From positions 1-64,000 of the forward strand of contig DCEF01000010.1 in assembly GCA_002316805.1 (NCBI GenBank): a DNA stretch of 64,000 bases, given 5' to 3'. How positions within the stretch are numbered: the first letter of the stretch is position 1; each line of letters opens with the position of its first letter. The translations under genes and the position numbers were made by a program. The notes under the pieces were generated by a model. The model saw only the letters and a program-made list of their open reading frames with translations. It made no database searches and had not been told where the DNA came from. The stretch comes from Ruminococcaceae bacterium UBA1036. GTDB lineage: Bacteria; Bacillota; Clostridia; Oscillospirales; Acutalibacteraceae. This document shows, in pieces, positions 34,900 through 43,804 of the stretch.

Positions 34900-36814
34900 A
34901 TTCCGCAGTATGAAGGGCAAAGGTGCGCCGGCGTCACGCAAAATAAAGCCAGGCACATTGAAGCGCCTGCTTTCATATATGGCTGACTACAAGATTTATC
35001 TTGTGGTAGTTGTTATTTGCATACTCCTCAGTGCGATGGCACATGCCGGTTCATCCCTTTTCATACAAAGGTTGATAGACAATTATATAAATCCACTTCT
35101 GCTTCAAAAGAATCCTGTGTTCACAGGCCTTTTCAAGGCGCTTGGCATGATGGCCTGCCTATACCTTGCAGGTGTCATCGCAACTTTGTTTTATAACAGG
35201 ATTATGGTCGTTATTGCACAGGGTACCGAGAAGAAGATCCGTGATGATATGTTTAGCCATATGCAGGCTTTGCCTATAAGCTATTTTGACACACATTCAC
35301 ACGGCGACATCATGAGCCGCTTTACAAATGATGTAGATACGCTTTCACAGATGATATCCCAGAGCATGCCACAGCTGTTTTCTACAGCGGTTTCAATTCT
35401 TGCCGTATTTCTTTCGATGCTGTATCTCAGCGTATGGCTTACGCTGTTTGTGGCTGTTTTTACCATTTTCCTTTTCTGGCTGATTAAAAAGTTGGTTGGA
35501 AAAAGCGGTAGTTACTTTGTACGCCAGCAAACATCTCTCGGTGACGTCGATGGCTACATCGAAGAAATGATAAACGGGCAAAAGGTTGTAAAAGTGTTTT
35601 GCCACGAAAAAAAAGCCGAGGAAAACTTCAACCGTAAAAATGAAGAACTATACCATGACTCCGCAGAGGCCAACAGATATGCCAACTACCTTGGGCCTGT
35701 TATTTTCGGCATGGGGTATGTCCTTTACGTCCTGCTTGCAGTCATAGGCGGTTCAATGGCCATCGCAGGCGTAAAGAACGTCGGCATGACAGGCATAGGT
35801 ACAATGACAATAGGAACTATTGCGTCATTTCTCACACTTTCAAGAGCCTTTGTAAACCCTATGGGGCAGGTTTCACAGCAAATAAACTTTGTAATTATGG
35901 CCCTCGCAGGGGCGTCAAGAATTTTTGACCTTATAGATGAACCGCCAGAAAAAGATAGCGGGTACGTCACGCTCGTAAACGCAAAAATCGAGAATGGCCA
36001 GCTTAAAGAAACAAGTAAGCGCACCGACCTGTGGGCATGGAAGCATCCGCACAGCGACGGCACAGTTACCTACACGCAGCTAAAGGGTGACATCAGGTTC
36101 TATGATGTCGATTTCGCATACACAGAGGGTAAAACAATACTCCACAATATTTCCCTATATGCTGAGCCTGGCCAGAAAGTAGCATTTGTTGGGGCTACAG
36201 GCGCAGGCAAAACGACAATCACAAACCTAATCAACCGGTTTTACGATATTGCCGACGGCAAGATCAGGTATGACAACATCAATATTAACAAAATAAAAAA
36301 GTCAGACCTGCGGCAATCGCTCGGCATAGTCCTGCAGGATGTAAATCTGTTTACAGGCACTGTAATGGACAATATCCGTTATGGCAAACTCGACGCCACG
36401 GACGAAGAATGTATCGCGGCCGCAAAGCTCGCCAATGCAGACGGATTTGTCCGAATGCTTCCGCAGGGATATCAGACTGTTCTTTCAGGTGACGGTAGCG
36501 GGCTTTCGCAGGGGCAGCGCCAGCTTATTTCTATTGCCCGTGCAGCAGTCGCCGACCCTCCAGTAATGATCCTTGACGAAGCCACATCATCGATAGATAC
36601 GCGCACGGAGTCGATAGTCCAGAAAGGCATGGATGCTTTGATGAAGGGACGTACAGTGTTTGTAATCGCACACAGGCTTTCGACTGTAAGAGATGCCGAT
36701 GTTATTATGGTTCTTGACCATGGGCGTATAATCGAGCGCGGCAGCCACGAAAAACTTATTGAAGAAAAAGGTAAATATTATCAGCTTTACACCGGCGCTT
36801 TCGAACTTGAATAA
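34892..36814 (+). CDS. ABC exporter half-transporter, catalytic subunit
   Basis: This is the partner of the preceding gene. The 640-residue protein has six membrane helices (about 30-330), Walker A GATGAGKTT near 433, signature LSQGQRQ, and Walker B MILDEATSSID with the catalytic Glu intact. Between the membrane domain and the ATPase there is an extra segment of about 40 residues (roughly 360-400, with Trp-Ala-Trp) that the partner lacks. Two genes with complementary degenerate and intact sites strongly imply a heterodimer. Its start overlaps the previous gene, consistent with coupled synthesis. A bidirectional terminator follows. Confidence 0.93.
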   Translation: MNRFRSMKGKGAPASRKIKPGTLKRLLSYMADYKIYLVVVVICILLSAMAHAGSSLFIQRLIDNYINPLLLQKNPVFTGLFKALGMMACLYLAGVIATLFYNRIMVVIAQGTEKKIRDDMFSHMQALPISYFDTHSHGDIMSRFTNDVDTLSQMISQSMPQLFSTAVSILAVFLSMLYLSVWLTLFVAVFTIFLFWLIKKLVGKSGSYFVRQQTSLGDVDGYIEEMINGQKVVKVFCHEKKAEENFNRKNEELYHDSAEANRYANYLGPVIFGMGYVLYVLLAVIGGSMAIAGVKNVGMTGIGTMTIGTIASFLTLSRAFVNPMGQVSQQINFVIMALAGASRIFDLIDEPPEKDSGYVTLVNAKIENGQLKETSKRTDLWAWKHPHSDGTVTYTQLKGDIRFYDVDFAYTEGKTILHNISLYAEPGQKVAFVGATGAGKTTITNLINRFYDIADGKIRYDNININKIKKSDLRQSLGIVLQDVNLFTGTVMDNIRYGKLDATDEECIAAAKLANADGFVRMLPQGYQTVLSGDGSGLSQGQRQLISIARAAVADPPVMILDEATSSIDTRTESIVQKGMDALMKGRTVFVIAHRLSTVRDADVIMVLDHGRIIERGSHEKLIEEKGKYYQLYTGAFELE

Positions 36815-36830
36815 AAATCTCAGATAAAAA

Positions 36831-36880
36831 ACATGCACCCTTAATCGGCTTATATCAGCCAAATCAAGGTGCATGTTTTT
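36831..36880. terminator. Bidirectional terminator between ABC exporter and ACT gene
   Basis: ACATGCACC (36831-36839) pairs with GGTGCATGT (36868-36876), with an inner GGCT/AGCC pair. A run of A precedes the stem and a run of T follows it, so it can serve both convergent transcripts. Confidence 0.8.
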
Positions 36881-36893
36881 GTTTTATATTACT

Positions 36894-37370
36894 TTATTCG
36901 GTCTCACTTGTCTGATGAAATTTTTCCTTCAGTGCTTTCAGCGTTTCAGGAAAATCAGCAGCAGTGACAAGAATGGATATATCCACTTCGGAAGTTGTAA
37001 TTATCCTGATATCCGACTCAGCGCGTGATGCGGCTGCAAATACCTGTGCCGCAATACCTGGCGAATTTTTCATGTTCTTATCATAGATAGATATTTTGCA
37101 GTTGCCGCTGCTTACTATTGCTTTTATTTTAGTCTTGTTGTGAAGTTCTGACGTAAAATTAAGCAGTTTGTCAAGGTCATAGTCCGAAACAGTGAACGAT
37201 ATCGATGTCGTTGAACTTTGGGAAGGGGCAAGGGATATCATATCCACATCTATTCCGAGCTGGCTTATTTTCTGAAACACCTCAGCAACGAAGCTTAATT
37301 CTGCAGGACAGTTTTGCAAGGTAATCAGGGTAATATCGTCATCGACTGTTATTCGGGGTGACGTATCCAT
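36894..37370 (-). CDS. Tandem ACT-domain protein of the lysine operon
   Basis: The 158-residue protein consists of two ACT-like repeats (about 10-75 and 85-150), similar to the regulatory tail of aspartate kinase but with no kinase domain. ACT domains bind amino acids, so it may sense lysine or another aspartate-family product or attach to an enzyme in the pathway (inference). It is the last gene of the riboswitch-controlled asd-dapA-dapB unit, 19 nt after dapB. No aspartate kinase gene is in the window. Confidence 0.85.
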   Translation of the reverse strand: MDTSPRITVDDDITLITLQNCPAELSFVAEVFQKISQLGIDVDMISLAPSQSSTTSISFTVSDYDLDKLLNFTSELHNKTKIKAIVSSGNCKISIYDKNMKNSPGIAAQVFAAASRAESDIRIITTSEVDISILVTAADFPETLKALKEKFHQTSETE

Positions 37371-37389
37371 TATTATAAAAGACCTCCTT

Positions 37390-38139
37390 TTACTTAAGCA
37401 AATCAGTCATGCTGTAAAGCCCTTTAGGCTGATTCATAAGGAATTCAGCAGCATGGATTGCACCGGAAGCAAAAATATCGCGAGACTGTGCGCTGTGAGA
37501 AATAGTAATAACTTCCTGCGGGCCTGCGAAAATGACTTCATGCTCACCTACAATGGTTCCGCCGCGGATAGAATGGATGCCAATTTCATTTTTTTCACGC
37601 GGTTTTCTCTGGGAATGGCGGTCATAGACATAATGCATTTCTTTTCCCATGGCAGATGAGATTCCATCGGCTATCATAAGTGCTGTTCCGCTTGGCGCGT
37701 CGATTTTCCTGTTGTGGTGCTTTTCAATTATTTCAACGTCGAAGTTGTTCCCGAGAACTTTTGCGGCTTTTTTGGAAAGCTCAATAAGAAGATTTATACC
37801 AAGTGACATATTGCCCGAAAAAAAGACCGGTATTTTTTCCGACGCTTTTTTTAGCTCATTAACTTGGCCTTCGGAATAACCGGTCGTGCAGAGGACAAGA
37901 GGCATGTTCCGTTTTTCACCAAAAGTGAGCAGGGAAGGCAAGAGAGATGGATTAGAAAAGTCGATAAGCACATCTCCCTTAACATTTACTTTTTCCGGTA
38001 TACTAAATACCGGAAAAGGTGATGAAACGTCGGAATGGATATCTATTCCGGCCGCAATTTCACAATTCTGTTCTTTTGTTGCACATGCGGCAACTGTTTT
38101 TCCCATCGAGCCATTGCATCCGCTTAAAACGATTTTCAT
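37390..38139 (-). CDS. dapB: 4-hydroxy-tetrahydrodipicolinate reductase
   Basis: DapB performs the NAD(P)H reduction in lysine/diaminopimelate synthesis. The 249-residue protein has the nucleotide-binding GCNGSMGKTV (residues 7-16) and the catalytic motif EIIEKHHNRKIDAPSGTA, with the paired His and the Lys. It lies 16 nt after dapA on the same strand. Confidence 0.97.
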   Translation of the reverse strand: MKIVLSGCNGSMGKTVAACATKEQNCEIAAGIDIHSDVSSPFPVFSIPEKVNVKGDVLIDFSNPSLLPSLLTFGEKRNMPLVLCTTGYSEGQVNELKKASEKIPVFFSGNMSLGINLLIELSKKAAKVLGNNFDVEIIEKHHNRKIDAPSGTALMIADGISSAMGKEMHYVYDRHSQRKPREKNEIGIHSIRGGTIVGEHEVIFAGPQEVITISHSAQSRDIFASGAIHAAEFLMNQPKGLYSMTDLLK

Positions 38140-38155
38140 GATTGAAACTTCCTTC

Positions 38156-39049
38156 TTAGATTTTAAGCAAATCGTATTTTTTCAAAGTATTTTTAAGCAT
38201 TTCAAAATTTTCAGTGCTCAGTGAAGTAAGTGGAAGGCGGCATTCTCCGCAGTCAAAGCCAATCATTTTCATTGCGGTTTTCACAGGCATTGGGTTAACA
38301 TCTACAAACAGCGCATTCATCAGCTCAAGGTATTTGAGGAAAAGCCTCCGGCTTTCAGCGTCATTGCCAATAAAATACTGGTGGCAGATTTCATTCATAG
38401 CCCTCGGGATAACATTTGCTGTAGTTGACACTACACCCTTGCCGCCTACTGAAAGCATGGGCAAAGTAAGGTTATCTTCACCTGAATAAACTGAAAGATT
38501 ATCTCCGCACAGGACGATGGTTTTTGCCGCTGCCGCCATATCTCCGTTTGCTTCTTTTGTGCCTACAATGTTTGGGTGCTTTGAAAGCTCAAGATATGTT
38601 TCCGGCTTTATGTTGCAGCCGGTGCGCGAAGGAATATTGTAAGTGATGATAGGAATTTTTACACGGTCTGCAATGTAGTTGAAATGCTTTATAAGGCCAG
38701 CCTGTGACGTTTTATTGTAATATGGTGTAATCATGAGCAATGCGTCAGCGCCAATTTCCTGAAGCGTATGGGAAAGCTCAGCAGCATATTTTGTATTATT
38801 GCTGCCGGAACTTGCAATAACCGGAATGCGTTTCTGCACTCTTTTAACGATATACTCAACTGTCCTGCAGTGCTCTTCATGGCTTAGGGTAGGGGACTCA
38901 CCAGTTGTCGCGCAGGCGACAATTGCCTGCGTGCCGTTTGCCAGATGAAAGTCGACAAGTTTCCCCAGCATGTCAAAGTTAATGGAACCGTCTTCTTTCA
39001 TAGGCGTTACAAGCGCAACAGCGGAACCTGTGAAAATGGTTTTCTTCAT
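38156..39049 (-). CDS. dapA: 4-hydroxy-tetrahydrodipicolinate synthase
   Basis: DapA condenses pyruvate with aspartate semialdehyde. ATG 39049 has GGGAGG upstream and gives 297 residues (MKKTIFTGSAVALVTPM). The longer frame to 39118 runs into the asd gene. Seen are TTGESPTLSHEEH, the Tyr in ITPYYNKTSQAGL and the Schiff-base Lys in IVGTKEANGD (about residue 165). It is a standard (beta/alpha)8 barrel of the aldolase class. Confidence 0.97.
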   Translation of the reverse strand: MKKTIFTGSAVALVTPMKEDGSINFDMLGKLVDFHLANGTQAIVACATTGESPTLSHEEHCRTVEYIVKRVQKRIPVIASSGSNNTKYAAELSHTLQEIGADALLMITPYYNKTSQAGLIKHFNYIADRVKIPIITYNIPSRTGCNIKPETYLELSKHPNIVGTKEANGDMAAAAKTIVLCGDNLSVYSGEDNLTLPMLSVGGKGVVSTTANVIPRAMNEICHQYFIGNDAESRRLFLKYLELMNALFVDVNPMPVKTAMKMIGFDCGECRLPLTSLSTENFEMLKNTLKKYDLLKI

Positions 39050-39093
39050 TAATAACAACCTCCCGGCTGGATTCAGCCAGAAATAATTTTTAA

Positions 39094-40173
39094 TTAACCC
39101 AAATACCCTTTGGCGCACAGGAGCTCAGCCATAAGCACACCGCCGCCGGCCGCACCGCGCAAGGTATTATGAGAAAGGCTGACAAATTTATAGTCATACT
39201 GGCTGTCTGGGCGCAGCCTACCGATAGAAACGGCCATTCCGTTTTCAAGGTTGCGGTCGAGCTTTGTCTGCGGTCTGTCTTCTTCACGAAAGTAGTGAAG
39301 GAACTGTTTTGGCGCGCTCGGCAGCTTAAGCTTCTGAGGCTCACCGCTGTAATTTTCCCACTTTGAAATTATCTCATCCATTGGAATTTTCTTTTCCATT
39401 GAAACGAATACAGCGGCAATATGGCCGTCTGAAACCGGAACACGCAGGCACTGCGTCGTTATATCTGGCTTTACAGCATTCACAATCACTCCGTTTTCTA
39501 CATGGCCCCATATTTTAAGCGGCTCATTTTCTGATTTTCCCTCTTCGCCGCCAATAAATGGTATTACATTATCTATCATTTCCGGCCATGTGTCAAATGT
39601 ACGCCCTGCGCCAGAAATTGCCTGATATGTGCAGGCAAGTACTTTTGTGACGCCTAAATCGAGAAGTGGAGTGATTGCCGGAACATAGCTTTGAATAGAG
39701 CAGTTGGATTTTACAGCAATAAATCCGCGCTTGGTGCCGAGCCGTTTGCGCTGAGTTTCGATAACCTTAGCATGGCCAGGGTTTATTTCAGGTATTATCA
39801 TCGGCACATCAGGGACACCGCGGTTTGCACTGTTGTTGGATATTACGGGGCATTCTGCCCTGGCATAGGACTCTTCAAGCCCTTTTGCCTTTTGCTTATC
39901 CATATTTACGGCGCAGAAAACAAAATCCACACTGTCGGTAATTTTTTCACAGTCCTTTTCAGCATCAAGCACAACCATGTTTTTCATATTTTTCGGAATC
40001 GGTGTATCCATTTTCCACCGGCCTGCGAGTGCCTCCTCGTATGTTTTGCCAGCAGAGCGGGAGCTTGCCGCAAGTGCCTCAACATGAAACCAGGGGTGGT
40101 GTTCAAGTAGCGTGGCAAAGCGCTGGCCGACCATCCCTGTTGCTCCTATAATCCCTACCCGATACTGTTTCAT
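39094..40173 (-). CDS. asd: Aspartate-semialdehyde dehydrogenase, archaeal/fungal type
   Basis: Asd reduces aspartyl phosphate to the semialdehyde. From ATG 40173 (AGGAGG ahead) it is 359 residues. The NADP motif GIIGATGMVGQRF is at the N-terminus. The catalytic Cys is in VKSNCSIQSYVPAI (about 162), not the NCSTIQ of the usual bacterial form, and the length and GAGRTFDTWPEM region also fit the archaeal/fungal branch that many Clostridia use. It is the first gene after the lysine riboswitch and is followed by dapA (44 nt). Confidence 0.95.
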   Translation of the reverse strand: MKQYRVGIIGATGMVGQRFATLLEHHPWFHVEALAASSRSAGKTYEEALAGRWKMDTPIPKNMKNMVVLDAEKDCEKITDSVDFVFCAVNMDKQKAKGLEESYARAECPVISNNSANRGVPDVPMIIPEINPGHAKVIETQRKRLGTKRGFIAVKSNCSIQSYVPAITPLLDLGVTKVLACTYQAISGAGRTFDTWPEMIDNVIPFIGGEEGKSENEPLKIWGHVENGVIVNAVKPDITTQCLRVPVSDGHIAAVFVSMEKKIPMDEIISKWENYSGEPQKLKLPSAPKQFLHYFREEDRPQTKLDRNLENGMAVSIGRLRPDSQYDYKFVSLSHNTLRGAAGGGVLMAELLCAKGYLG

Positions 40174-40243
40174 AAAAAGTCCTCCTAAATTTAAAGCATG
40201 CAAAATCCAAAATTAAGGAAAGCTAATGCTGTGAAAGGGTAAT

Positions 40244-40500
40244 AAAAAAGCCGGTTATCAACCGGCCATCATTTTCATGGATCGAATTAAGGTTAAGAAC
40301 TGCCAAACATTGGCAAGTACAGCTCCAGTCTCAATAGCGCTCCACCAAAAAATGATGACAATTGAAATGCTGTTCGCATAGCAACCAGGCAAACATCGGC
40401 CAAAAGATGTTCCCTTCGGCGAATTTTCCTTTTGCGACCGTTCATGGGCTTTCGGCAGCCTCCCGGCAGCTTATCATAAAATCCGCGCCTCTATCTTTCC
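40244..40500 (-). ncRNA. Lysine riboswitch (L box) with terminator platform
   Basis: Read on the minus strand, the aptamer opens with GATAGAGGCGCGG (40495-40483). It contains the conserved CGCCGAAG core and closes near GGAGCGCTATTGAGAC (about 40344-40328); CTATT pairs with the opening GATAG. These match the known L-box consensus. Downstream, GCCGGTT/AACCGGC (40250-40266) followed by six U forms an intrinsic terminator 70 nt before asd. Lysine binding is expected to favour termination and shut off asd-dapA-dapB-ACT. The gap from 40174 to 40613 holds only this element and two promoters. Confidence 0.92.
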
Positions 40501-40527
40501 TTTATCTGTATTTTTATAGATAAACGT

Positions 40528-40557
40528 ATCATATCATGTGTTGCTATTGATTGTCAA
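40528..40557 (-). promoter_or_regulatory. Promoter of the lysine-riboswitch operon
   Basis: On the minus strand TTGACA (40557-40552), an 18-nt spacer and TATGAT (40533-40528) place the start near 40520, just ahead of the aptamer. Confidence 0.75.
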
Positions 40558-40569
40558 TTTATTTATAAT
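40541..40569 (+). promoter_or_regulatory. Promoter of queA
   Basis: TTGCTA (40541-40546), a 17-nt spacer and TATAAT (40564-40569) lie about 45 bp before queA. Its -35 region interleaves with that of the divergent lysine operon promoter. Confidence 0.6.
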
Positions 40570-40613
40570 AGTCTTTGTAGATTTTATAAATATTAAATTT
40601 AGGAGACGGAAAC

Positions 40614-41660
40614 ATGGGACTTGACCTAAGAGACATGAAAACAAGCGATTTTTACTATGACCTGCCAAAAGAGCTGATTGCCCAGACTCCTATTGAACCG
40701 AGGGACGCTTCGCGCCTTATGACACTCAGCAAAAAGACTGGTGAGATAGGGCATAGGCATTTTTACGATATTGTTGACTGCCTTAACTCTAACGACTGCC
40801 TTGTTCTGAACGATTCGCGTGTACTGCCTGCGAGACTTTACGGGATAAAAGATGGCACTGGAGCAAAAGTGGAATTTTTACTGCTTAACCACCGTGAAGA
40901 TGACGTCTGGGAAGTGCTTACAGGGCCCGGCCGCCGTGCAAAGCCCGGCACACATTTCACTTTTGGAAACGGCGAGCTTAAATGCGATGTGCTCGATATT
41001 ATCGAAGACGGGAACCGCCTCGTGAAATTTAAGTATGACGGCAATTTTTATGAAATTCTGGACAAGATAGGGCAAATGCCCCTTCCGCACTATATCAAGG
41101 CAAAACTAAAAAACAATGAGCGCTATCAGACTGTATATTCAAAAGAAGTCGGATCTGCCGCGGCACCTACGGCGGGGCTTCATTTTACGCCCCAGCTTCT
41201 GGAAAAGGTAAAGCAGAAAGGTGTAAAGTTGGCATTTGTAACACTTCACGTCGGGCTTGGCACATTTAGGCCTGTCACTGCTGAAAAAATTGAGGATCAC
41301 AAAATGCATTCAGAGCACTACTATATGCCGCAGAAAGCAGCTGATATCATAAATGAAACAAAGAGAAACGGCGGCCGTGTAATATGCGTTGGCACGACAA
41401 GCTGCAGAACGCTTGAAAGCGTAGCGGCAAAAGAGGGCTGTGTAAAAGAGAGCGCCGGATGGACCGATATTTTTATTTATCCCGGTTTCCAGTTTAAAGC
41501 AATGGACGGCCTTATCACAAATTTCCATCTGCCGGAAAGTACGTTAATCATGCTTGTATCAGCGCTGGCAGGCTACGACCATATTATGAATGCATATAGG
41601 GTTGCCGTGCAGGAAAAGTACCGCTTTTTCAGTTTCGGCGACGCTATGTTCATTTATTAG
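40614..41660 (+). CDS. queA: S-adenosylmethionine:tRNA ribosyltransferase-isomerase
   Basis: QueA adds the epoxycyclopentane precursor to preQ1 in tRNA, the step before queuosine. The 348-residue protein has DFYYDLPKELIAQTPIEPRDASRL at its start. It also has NDSRVLPARL, GSAAAPTAGLHFT, THVGLGTF-like LHVGLGTFRPV and the C-terminal NFHLPESTLIMLV. AGGAGA at 40601-40606 supports ATG 40614. The next gene, tgt, inserts preQ1 into the same tRNAs and begins 16 nt downstream. Confidence 0.97.
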   Translation: MGLDLRDMKTSDFYYDLPKELIAQTPIEPRDASRLMTLSKKTGEIGHRHFYDIVDCLNSNDCLVLNDSRVLPARLYGIKDGTGAKVEFLLLNHREDDVWEVLTGPGRRAKPGTHFTFGNGELKCDVLDIIEDGNRLVKFKYDGNFYEILDKIGQMPLPHYIKAKLKNNERYQTVYSKEVGSAAAPTAGLHFTPQLLEKVKQKGVKLAFVTLHVGLGTFRPVTAEKIEDHKMHSEHYYMPQKAADIINETKRNGGRVICVGTTSCRTLESVAAKEGCVKESAGWTDIFIYPGFQFKAMDGLITNFHLPESTLIMLVSALAGYDHIMNAYRVAVQEKYRFFSFGDAMFIY

Positions 41661-41676
41661 GAAAGCGCGTGATGCA

Positions 41677-42807
41677 ATGTTTAATCTTATAAAAACAGAA
41701 GGAACTGCACGGCGCGGTGAGCTGATCACCCCGCATGGCACAGTGCAGACTCCAGCTTTCATGAATGTTGCCACAGACGGCGCAATAAAGGGTGGTGTTT
41801 CAGCTCTCGACCTTAAAGAGCTGAAATGCCAGGTTCAGCTGTGTAACACTTATCATCTTCACCTGCGCCCGGGTGATGAAAATGTGCGGAAGCTTGGTGG
41901 GCTTCATAAGTTTACACGTTGGGATGGCCCGATCTTGACTGACAGCGGCGGTTTTCAGGTCTTTTCCCTTGCAAAGCTCAGAAATATTACGGAAGATGGC
42001 GTTACGTTTGCCTCGCATATAGATGGCCATAAAATTTTCATGGGGCCTGAAGAGAGCATGCGTATCCAGTCAAACTTAGGCTCAACTATCGCTATGGCTT
42101 TCGATGAATGTGTTAAAAACCCGGCGGAGTATGATTATGCGCGTGCGTCTTGTGAACGTACGGTGCGATGGCTTCGCCGCTCAAAGGCAGAAATGGACCG
42201 CCTTAATTCACTGCCTGACACGCTCAACAGGCACCAGATGCTTTTCGGCATAAATCAGGGTAGCACTTTCGAAGACCTGCGCGTTGAATGCATGAGGGAA
42301 ATACGGAAGCTTGACCTCGATGGCTACGCCATAGGTGGACTTGCGGTAGGCGAAAGCGCCGAATGCATGTACCACATTATCGAAACAGTTGAGCCTGAGA
42401 TGCCAAAAGATAAGCCTCGCTACCTTATGGGTGTGGGAATGCCGGTTAATATTCTGGAATGCGTAAAGCGGGGAGTAGACATGTTCGATTGCGTTTTGCC
42501 AACGCGCAATGCGCGCCATGGCCACGCTTTTACATGGTCGGGATGCCGCAACCTCTTTAATGCAAAATATGCACTCGACAAATTGCCATTGGACACAGAA
42601 TGTAACTGCCCGGTCTGCAAAAATTTTAGCCGCGCGTATATTCATCATCTTTTTAAAAGCGGTGAAATACTTGCCATGCGGTTGTGCGTCATGCACAACA
42701 TATATTTTTTCAATACGCTTTTTGAAAGGATACGCGATTCACTCGACAAAGGCTGCTTTTCGGAATTTTTTAACAGGTATATTGATGTAATTGGTAAAAG
42801 AATATAA
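41677..42807 (+). CDS. tgt: tRNA-guanine transglycosylase
   Basis: Tgt exchanges G34 for preQ1 in tRNAs with GUN anticodons. The open frame runs back into queA, but ATG 41677 starts the typical MFNLIKTEGTARRGEL and gives 376 residues. Present are the catalytic Asp residues in LTDSGGFQVFSL and MFDCVLPTRNARHG. The zinc site is CNCPVC followed by the final Cys-x-x-His in LCVMHN. Its ribosome site AGGAAAG overlaps the queA stop region. The queA-tgt-yajC order is common in Clostridia. Confidence 0.97.
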   Translation: MFNLIKTEGTARRGELITPHGTVQTPAFMNVATDGAIKGGVSALDLKELKCQVQLCNTYHLHLRPGDENVRKLGGLHKFTRWDGPILTDSGGFQVFSLAKLRNITEDGVTFASHIDGHKIFMGPEESMRIQSNLGSTIAMAFDECVKNPAEYDYARASCERTVRWLRRSKAEMDRLNSLPDTLNRHQMLFGINQGSTFEDLRVECMREIRKLDLDGYAIGGLAVGESAECMYHIIETVEPEMPKDKPRYLMGVGMPVNILECVKRGVDMFDCVLPTRNARHGHAFTWSGCRNLFNAKYALDKLPLDTECNCPVCKNFSRAYIHHLFKSGEILAMRLCVMHNIYFFNTLFERIRDSLDKGCFSEFFNRYIDVIGKRI

Positions 42808-42825
42808 TAATAATCTTATATAATC

Positions 42826-42854
42826 TTGCAAGCTGCGGTGATTGTTGGTATAAT
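42826..42854 (+). promoter_or_regulatory. Promoter upstream of yajC
   Basis: TTGCAA (42826-42831), a 17-nt spacer and TATAAT (42849-42854) lie 27 bp before the yajC start, so yajC can be expressed apart from queA-tgt. Confidence 0.6.
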
Positions 42855-42880
42855 CAAAACAGCATACGGAGGTGCAATTA

Positions 42881-43201
42881 ATGAAATATTTGTTGGCAAG
42901 CAGTAACAATGCCTCAGGCGATATCTGGATGACCATTATTTATATGGTCATAATCCTTGGTATATTTTATCTTCTGCTTATTCTTCCGCAAAACAAAAAG
43001 CGCAAAAAAGAAGATAAGATGCGCAGCAATATTCAAATTGGGGACAACATTACAACAATAGGCGGCATAGTTGGCAAGGTAGTCGGAATAAAGGAAGACT
43101 CCAGCATATTCGTAATAGAAACCGGTACCGACCGCTCAAAAATTCAGATTAAAAAGTGGGCTGTCAGCAGTGTTGAGACCGTTCATGATGATGCAGGCTG
43201 A
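42881..43201 (+). CDS. yajC: Preprotein translocase subunit YajC
   Basis: YajC is a small inner-membrane partner of SecDF and the Sec translocon. From ATG 42881 (GGAGG upstream) it is 106 residues. One membrane helix (about 17-36, TIIYMVIILGIFYLLLILP) is followed by NKKRKKEDKMRSNIQIGDNITTIGGIVGKV, the family signature. No secD or secF lies next to it here. A terminator overlaps its stop codon. Confidence 0.95.
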   Translation: MKYLLASSNNASGDIWMTIIYMVIILGIFYLLLILPQNKKRKKEDKMRSNIQIGDNITTIGGIVGKVVGIKEDSSIFVIETGTDRSKIQIKKWAVSSVETVHDDAG

Positions 43202-43220
43202 AACAGCCTGCAAAATTTTT
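43193..43220 (+). terminator. Terminator overlapping the yajC stop
   Basis: GCAGGCTG (43193-43200) and CAGCCTGC (43204-43211) form a perfect 8-bp stem with an AAA loop, followed by AAAATTTTT. The stop codon lies in the hairpin. Confidence 0.75.
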
Positions 43221-43284
43221 ATGGAATAGTGACTGTTTTCTCTGAATATATATTATGGAAGATAAAAGAGAGGCGGTATTCACT

Positions 43285-43698
43285 ATGAAAGGTTCCGGTT
43301 CATCCGGTCAAAGGTCTGTCCTTTTTGCAATCCGTACCGTAATAATTGGTACGCTTTCTGGTGCCGCTTTAAGCGCTGTGCTGCTTGTTATATGCACATA
43401 TGCGTTTGTGTCGTCGGAAAACATCCCTCAGAATTTTCTCCCGGCATTTATTATTGCGGTTTCACTGCTAAGCTCTATGTTTGCCGGGTTTATTTCAGCA
43501 AAAATTTCAAGGCAGTATGGGCTGGTGTACGGAAGCATGACTGGCTTGCTTCTGTTTTTGGTGTTTTTGCTTTCTGGCTTTGCAATGGCGCATGGCACAT
43601 CATCTGGAGGAGGATCTTTTCTACGGTTTGTGCTTATGCTGCTTTCAGGCGGAATTGGCGGGCTGATTTCAGTTAATGGAAAATCGGGGCATAAATAG
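43285..43698 (+). CDS. TIGR04086-like integral membrane protein
   Basis: The 137-residue protein has four predicted membrane helices, with Gly- and Ser-rich turns (GTSSGGGSFLRFVLMLLSGGIGGLISV). It looks like the small membrane family that sits next to SCIFF genes in many Clostridia. That is recalled from genome context, and no function is known to me. The frame also starts at ATG 43255, but GAGGCGG at 43269-43275 favours ATG 43285. Its position between yajC and the SCIFF gene may hint at a role in export or processing (inference). Confidence 0.7.
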   Translation: MKGSGSSGQRSVLFAIRTVIIGTLSGAALSAVLLVICTYAFVSSENIPQNFLPAFIIAVSLLSSMFAGFISAKISRQYGLVYGSMTGLLLFLVFLLSGFAMAHGTSSGGGSFLRFVLMLLSGGIGGLISVNGKSGHK

Positions 43699-43716
43699 AT
43701 TTAGCTATTTACGCGT

Positions 43717-43744
43717 TTGCAATTTTGCAATATGGTGATATAAT
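43717..43744 (+). promoter_or_regulatory. Promoter of the SCIFF gene
   Basis: TTGCAA (43717-43722), a 16-nt spacer and TATAAT (43739-43744) lie about 60 bp before the SCIFF start codon. Confidence 0.6.
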
Positions 43745-43804
43745 AAAATAAGCTAAACAGTAACTGTATAATGGCTTTGAGAAATAAAATGGAGGTTTTA
43801 AACA

